Shown one piece after another: positions 60,207 through 64,000 of a DNA stretch of 64,000 nucleotides; within the stretch, counting starts at the first letter, position 1, and the number at the start of each line of letters is the position of its first letter. The DNA is taken from assembly GCF_023277745.1 (NCBI RefSeq), contig NZ_CP086322.1, positions 6,572,001 through 6,636,000 of the forward strand, written 5' to 3'. Source of the stretch: Streptomyces halobius. GTDB taxonomy: Bacteria; Actinomycetota; Actinomycetes; Streptomycetales; Streptomycetaceae. The notes beneath the pieces are model-generated. The model did not search any database, was not told the origin of the DNA, and was given only the letters and a program-made list of their open reading frames with translations. The position numbers and the translations under genes are program-made.

Positions 60207-61541
60207 CTACCCCCGCGCCACCTCCCCCGCCGCCACTGTCACGATCGCCCGCACCTGCCCGGTGATCGCGACCCGGTTCCGTACGAAGACGGGATCGCTG
60301 ACCTTGCCGCTCGCCGGGTCCGTGTTGCCGGGCCCGAACGTCAGCACCGGCGTGTGCAGATGCCCGCCCGCGAGCCCCGGCCGCACCGCGTCCCGCAGCA
60401 GTGTCGCCCGATAGGCGATCTCGTTGGAGAGGTAGTCGCCGCCGCCCCCGGCACGGGCCGTCGACCCCGGAGTCGGACCGTCCGGCCGCTCGACCGGCTC
60501 CGTGCCGCCCGCCGGGATCTCCGTGACGGCGGTGTTGTCGCGGACCGGATACGGCCCGGTGCCGGCCGCGACGATCCGCTCGTACGGCAGCGTGGTGGTC
60601 GTCCACTGCGGCTGCGGGTGCACCGTCGGCACCCTGTCCGGAATCGGTACCGTCCCGGTCGCGGACTCCCGGGCGTTGTCCGGAGAACCGCCCCGCCAGG
60701 CCCCGTTGGTCCGCTCCAGATCGAACTGCCCCGGTCGCCCCTGGCTGACGGTGGTGAACAGATCCACCTGCCGCGCCCCGCGCCGGACATGCGGAAGCAG
60801 CGTCCGCTCCACCGTCCCCTCCGCGAAGTCCGCCCACCGCACCGGGAAGACCGCCGTCTCGATCCGGGCCGGCCGCCCCGACGCGGTACGCACCGTCGTC
60901 CCGTCCAGCGCCAGCGCCGCCGCCCCCGACGGATTGCTGCGCCGCACATCGTCGTCCAGCTGGAACGGATCAAAACCGGTCACGACGACCCGTAGTACGT
61001 GTTTCCCGGCAGGCAGGTCGATCGAGTCCTGGCCTCGCGAAGTCCGCTCCAACAGGCCGACAAGTGCCTCCCGTTGGGACGCCGACGGCGTGAAACCAGG
61101 CTGCCATTCCCTCAGTTCCCTGGTCATTCCGAGCCGCGCCCAATACAGCGGCCGATCGTCGTCCCGGCTCAGTCCCGCCCGTCGCCCGCCACCGCCCTTC
61201 GCAGGAGCTTCGCGCCCCTCATATTCCGCGGGCCCGCGCCCCTGCGCCCGGTCCACGGCCCGCCGCCACAGCGCGCGCCCTTCGCGTGCGACATACCGCT
61301 TCGCCTCCGGGTACGTCGTCACCCGCGCCAACCCGCGTGCGAACTCCCGCTCCCACCGGGCGAATCCGCTGCGCCGCAGGATCTCCTGGGGCGCGGCCTG
61401 AGTCAGCCGTTTCTCCTCGACGGTGGCGGCCGACGTGTCACCGGAGGCCGCCGTGGCCGCTTCCGGAGCCGTCAATGACAGGGGGACCGCGGCGATCACC
61501 GCGAGACCGAGTGCGCCCAGCTTGGTACGTATGTGTCTCAT
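60207..61541 (-). CDS. Secreted pyroglutamyl-peptidase-I-like protein with Cys-to-Ser change
   Basis: 444 residues. A signal peptide (KLGALGLAVIAAVPLSLTAP) is followed by ~170 residues of helical extension. The C15 fold begins LRVVVTGFDPFQLDDDVRRS and NPSGAAALALDG. The Glu motif is FDLERTNGAWRGG, and the His motif is GGHLHTPVLTFGPG. Where pyroglutamyl peptidases have the nucleophile Cys (YxCN), this protein reads GGGDYLSNEIAYRATLL, so Cys is Ser. That predicts a different or lost activity; a Ser nucleophile cannot be excluded. ATG at 61541. Confidence 0.75.
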   Translation of the reverse strand: MRHIRTKLGALGLAVIAAVPLSLTAPEAATAASGDTSAATVEEKRLTQAAPQEILRRSGFARWEREFARGLARVTTYPEAKRYVAREGRALWRRAVDRAQGRGPAEYEGREAPAKGGGGRRAGLSRDDDRPLYWARLGMTRELREWQPGFTPSASQREALVGLLERTSRGQDSIDLPAGKHVLRVVVTGFDPFQLDDDVRRSNPSGAAALALDGTTVRTASGRPARIETAVFPVRWADFAEGTVERTLLPHVRRGARQVDLFTTVSQGRPGQFDLERTNGAWRGGSPDNARESATGTVPIPDRVPTVHPQPQWTTTTLPYERIVAAGTGPYPVRDNTAVTEIPAGGTEPVERPDGPTPGSTARAGGGGDYLSNEIAYRATLLRDAVRPGLAGGHLHTPVLTFGPGNTDPASGKVSDPVFVRNRVAITGQVRAIVTVAAGEVARG

Positions 61542-61647
61542 GGGGTGAGTAAAGCGGGTACGCGCACCGGAACGATAGAGCTACCGCTGCCGGACCGATC
61601 ACGCAAACCCTCACCGCTCACGGAAAATCCCCCGGGGCCCGGCTGTC

Positions 61648-62319
61648 TCAGCCCTTCACCCCTTCACCCCCGCCCCGCCCCAGCAGCGCGAGGAAATCCC
61701 GGAACGACGCCGGCATATCGACGTTCTCCGGATCCAGCAGCCACTGGAGCTGGAGCCCGTCCATGACGGCGACCATGAGGGGAGCCGCCTGCTCCGGCGT
61801 CAGGCCGCCGGGCAGCGAATCGCCGAACTCGGTCCGGAGGAGGACGGCCAGCCCTTCCCGTACGGCGCGGAAACGGGACTCGAAGAAGTCCCGGGCGGGG
61901 TGGTCCTCGGTGACACTGTCCGCGGACAGGACCGTGTAGGTCTGGACGATCCCGGGGCGGGTGGCGTTGTAGTCGACGAGTTGGGCGAGGGTCTCGGTGC
62001 GCCAGGCCCCGGAAGACGCCGCGGCGGAGGCGAAATCCCAGCGGTCACGCTCCTCCAGGACACCGACCAGCAGCTGTTCCTTCGTGGGGAAGTGGTGCAG
62101 CAGCCCCTGCTGGGTCAGTCCGGCGCGCTCGGCGACGGCGGCCAGGGACGTACGGCGGTAGCCACGCTCGGAGATCAGCTCCATGGCGGCCTGCAGTATC
62201 GCCGCACGCCGCTCCGCACGCTGGGCTGCCCGCCCGCCGCCACCGCGCCGCGAACCCGGCCGGGTCCCGGCACCGGACGTGTCCTGATCTCGTGCGGCCA
62301 ACGGGTCTCTCGCGTTCAC
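61648..62319 (-). CDS. TetR-family transcriptional regulator
   Basis: 223 residues. The helix-turn-helix is LQAAMELISERGYRRTSLAA then VAERAGLTQQGLLHHFPTKE. The C-terminal ligand domain (YNATRPGIVQTYTVLSADSV, AAPLMVAVMDGLQLQWLLDP) is of the TetR_C_6-like type. It is divergent from a GH3 beta-glucosidase gene. A 16-bp palindrome lies between them, so it may repress that gene and itself. GTG at 62319 is chosen because upstream codons are not protein-like. The first ~27 residues are an Arg/Gly-rich tail before the DNA-binding domain. Confidence 0.87.
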   Translation of the reverse strand: MNARDPLAARDQDTSGAGTRPGSRRGGGGRAAQRAERRAAILQAAMELISERGYRRTSLAAVAERAGLTQQGLLHHFPTKEQLLVGVLEERDRWDFASAAASSGAWRTETLAQLVDYNATRPGIVQTYTVLSADSVTEDHPARDFFESRFRAVREGLAVLLRTEFGDSLPGGLTPEQAAPLMVAVMDGLQLQWLLDPENVDMPASFRDFLALLGRGGGEGVKG

Positions 62320-62335
62320 CGGGCGAGCGTAACCC

Positions 62336-62351
62336 GCGGGGAATTCCCCGC
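62336..62351. promoter_or_regulatory. 16-bp palindrome between the TetR and GH3 genes
   Basis: GCGGGGAATTCCCCGC, a perfect palindrome 16 bp upstream of the TetR start and about 108 bp from the GH3 start. It is a good candidate operator. Confidence 0.55.
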
Positions 62352-62459
62352 CATCCCCTGCGCCGAAATATAACGGAACGATAACTTCCCCTACTAGGTG
62401 CACGGTGGGAGGGTATGAATTCAGGCCATGGCCCCGGACGCCCGCCCAGGGAGCGCCGT

Positions 62460-64000
62460 ATGACCACCCACCGCACCGAATACGCACCCGCCGTGACGAA
62501 GGCGCTCGCCGGGCTCGATCTCGACACCAAGGTCCGGCTGTTGTCCGGCCAGGACATGTGGACGCTGCCGGCCGTGCCCGGCATCGGGCTGCGGTCGCTG
62601 GTGATGTCGGACGGCCCGATCGGGGTGCGGGGCCGGAAGTGGGGCGGCGGGGATCCCTCGGTCGCGCTGCCCAGTCCTACGGCGCTGGCCGCCACCTGGG
62701 ACCCGGAGCTGGCCCGTCGCGCCGGTCATCTCCTCGCCCAGGAGGCCCGCCACAAGGGCGTCCATGTACTCCTGGCACCGACCGTCAATCTGCACCGCAG
62801 TCCTCTGGGGGGCCGCCACTTCGAGTGCTACGCGGAGGATCCGCTGCTGACCGGCGCGATCGGCGCCGGGTATGTGCGAGGTGTGCAGGAGGGCGGGGTC
62901 GGTGCCACGGTCAAGCACTTCGTCGGCAACGACGCCGAGACGGACCGGCTCACCGTCGACAACCGTATCGCCCCGCGCCCGCTGCGCGAGCTCTACCTCG
63001 CGCCCTTTGAGTACATCGTCAAAGACGCCCGCCCCTGGGGCATCATGACCGCCTACAACCAGGTCAACGGCACGACGATGACCGAGCACCGCTCTCTCGT
63101 CAATGAAGTCCTCCGTGGTGAATGGGGATTCGACGGCTGCAACGTCTCCGACTGGACGGCGGCCCGCGACACAGTGCGCGCGCTCCGGGGCGGCCTGGAC
63201 GTGGCGATGCCGGGGCCCCGTACGGTCTTCGGCGCGCCGCTCGGCGCCGCCGTACGCGCGGGCGAGGTCGCCGAATCGGAGGTGGACGACGCGGTGCGCC
63301 GAGTGCTGCTGCTCGCTGCCCGTACGGGATGCCTGGAAGGGGTGCCGCCCGCCGTCGACCCGGCGGACGTCCCCCAGGGGATCGACGGCCGGGCGCTGGC
63401 CCGGGAGATCGCCCGGCGGGCGTTCGTACTGCTGAGGAACGAGCCGGGGTGGGACCGGGCCGGCGACGGGGCCCGGCGGGCGCTGCCGATCGACGCGGCC
63501 GCGGTGCGCAAGGTCGCCGTCATCGGGGCGGCCGCCCGGGATGCCCGGGTGCTGGGCGGCGGCTCCGCGACCGTCTTCCCCGAGTGGATCGTCTCCCCGC
63601 TGGAGGGCCTGCGCGCCGCGCTGCCCGACGATGTCGAGGTCACCTTCGAGATCGGCGCCGATCCCCGCACCAGGGTCCCGCACGCCCGCGCCGGTTTTTC
63701 CCTGCGCGCCCGCTATCTCGCCTCCGACGGGCAGCTCCTCGCCGAAACACCCCAGTTCGACGGACAGGTACTGACCGTAGGAGACCTCCCCGACGGTGTC
63801 ACCCGGCAGAACCTCGACGCCGTCGAGCTGACCGGCAGCTTCACCCCGCAGCGCACCGGCAGCCACACCCTCGCGGTCTCCGGCACCGGCGATCTGCGGC
63901 TCACCGTGGATGGCGCGGTGCTCTTCGACGAACGCTGCGTCCCGGAGGGCGGCGACCCGTTCGAGGCGTTCATGAACCCCGTGGAGCGGCGGGTGACGAC
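62460..64000 (+). CDS. GH3 beta-glucosidase with PA14-like domain (partial, 3' end outside window)
   Basis: At least 513 residues visible. The GH3 N-terminal barrel starts LTKVRLLSGQ-like (LDTKVRLLSGQDMWTLPAVP) and has MSDGPIGVRG, ECYAEDPLLTGAIGAGYVRG, VKHFVGNDAETDR and the nucleophile region WGFDGCNVSDWTAARDTVRA with its Asp. The C-terminal alpha/beta domain begins near residue 300 (EIARRAFVLLRNEPGW). A beta-rich PA14-like insert (TGSFTPQRTGSHTLAVSGTG) is reached before the window ends. It hydrolyses beta-glucosides, probably cytoplasmic since no signal peptide is present. ATG at 62460 has GGGAG upstream. Confidence 0.9.
   Translation, partial: MTTHRTEYAPAVTKALAGLDLDTKVRLLSGQDMWTLPAVPGIGLRSLVMSDGPIGVRGRKWGGGDPSVALPSPTALAATWDPELARRAGHLLAQEARHKGVHVLLAPTVNLHRSPLGGRHFECYAEDPLLTGAIGAGYVRGVQEGGVGATVKHFVGNDAETDRLTVDNRIAPRPLRELYLAPFEYIVKDARPWGIMTAYNQVNGTTMTEHRSLVNEVLRGEWGFDGCNVSDWTAARDTVRALRGGLDVAMPGPRTVFGAPLGAAVRAGEVAESEVDDAVRRVLLLAARTGCLEGVPPAVDPADVPQGIDGRALAREIARRAFVLLRNEPGWDRAGDGARRALPIDAAAVRKVAVIGAAARDARVLGGGSATVFPEWIVSPLEGLRAALPDDVEVTFEIGADPRTRVPHARAGFSLRARYLASDGQLLAETPQFDGQVLTVGDLPDGVTRQNLDAVELTGSFTPQRTGSHTLAVSGTGDLRLTVDGAVLFDERCVPEGGDPFEAFMNPVERRVT

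Overview
The window is very GC-rich, with dense coding, strong third-position GC bias and many GTG starts. Gene content is that of a Streptomyces or close relative: a dnaG primase followed by an HrdA-like principal-type sigma factor, an Mbl/MreB-like protein, assimilatory nitrate reductase with a siroheme chelatase, a DUF3068 protein and lipobox lipoproteins. The layout resembles the conserved chromosome core rather than an arm, but it is interrupted by a decayed accessory segment and many small lesions.

1-6650: a partial NAD(P)/FAD nitrite/nitrate-reductase flavoprotein, a small membrane protein, a secreted glycosidase-like lipoprotein, an internally deleted aldo/keto reductase, a TauE/SafE permease, a wrecked leucine-carboxyl-type methyltransferase and a cupin. 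7063-11351: CutA, a secreted trypsin-like protease, a frameshifted DUF218 protein, a gamma-glutamylcyclotransferase-like protein and adenosine deaminase. 11573-16676: nasA diverges from a sirohydrochlorin chelatase coupled to dgt. Both nitrogen genes (the flavoprotein and nasA) carry a four-box GlnR-like operator at the same distance from their start codons. 16897-24526: a ferredoxin-reductase-type flavoprotein, a threonine-dehydratase-type enzyme, dnaG, hrdA-like sigma, an FGGY kinase and a small membrane protein.

24717-31130: two tRNA-Asn genes and a CAT-anticodon tRNA. A tyrosine integrase broken by several frameshifts reads into the last tRNA. Beyond it lie scraps of an ABC ATPase, a class-A beta-lactamase-like hydrolase, a secreted protein and a phage small-terminase-like protein, plus one intact-looking VanZ-domain protein and a small lipoprotein. 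I read this as the remains of one or more integrative elements.

31160-35788: a family-2 glycosyltransferase, an MBL-fold protein, a cupin fragment, thioredoxin coupled to a histidine phosphatase, and an Mbl/MreB-like protein. 35973-47767 (all minus strand, mostly overlapping or nearly touching): nine genes running GT4 glycosyltransferase, methyltransferase, a giant AftD-like (DUF3367) membrane arabinofuranosyltransferase-type protein, a condensation/PapA-like acyltransferase, a methyltransferase, an EamA-like membrane protein, a Trm112-like protein, an FkbM methyltransferase and an unknown protein. A DUF3068 protein lies just upstream. Together they look like a system that builds and decorates a cell-surface glycan.

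49684-64000: a PucR-type regulator, a deleted mycothiol-dependent nitroreductase relic, a MarR regulator divergent from a zinc-independent oxidoreductase across a palindromic operator, an Ohr peroxidase, a ribose operon (rbsR, rbsA, rbsC, rbsB, rbsK) with paired LacI-type operators, a carbon-nitrogen hydrolase fragment, a secreted pyroglutamyl-peptidase-like protein whose catalytic Cys is Ser, and a TetR regulator divergent from a GH3 beta-glucosidase with a PA14-like insert (partial).

Two themes recur. Pseudogenes are unusually dense, at least ten in 64 kb. In-frame tandem repeats or short repeat elements are inserted in otherwise conserved enzymes. All calls are by eye from the sequence; no database search was run.
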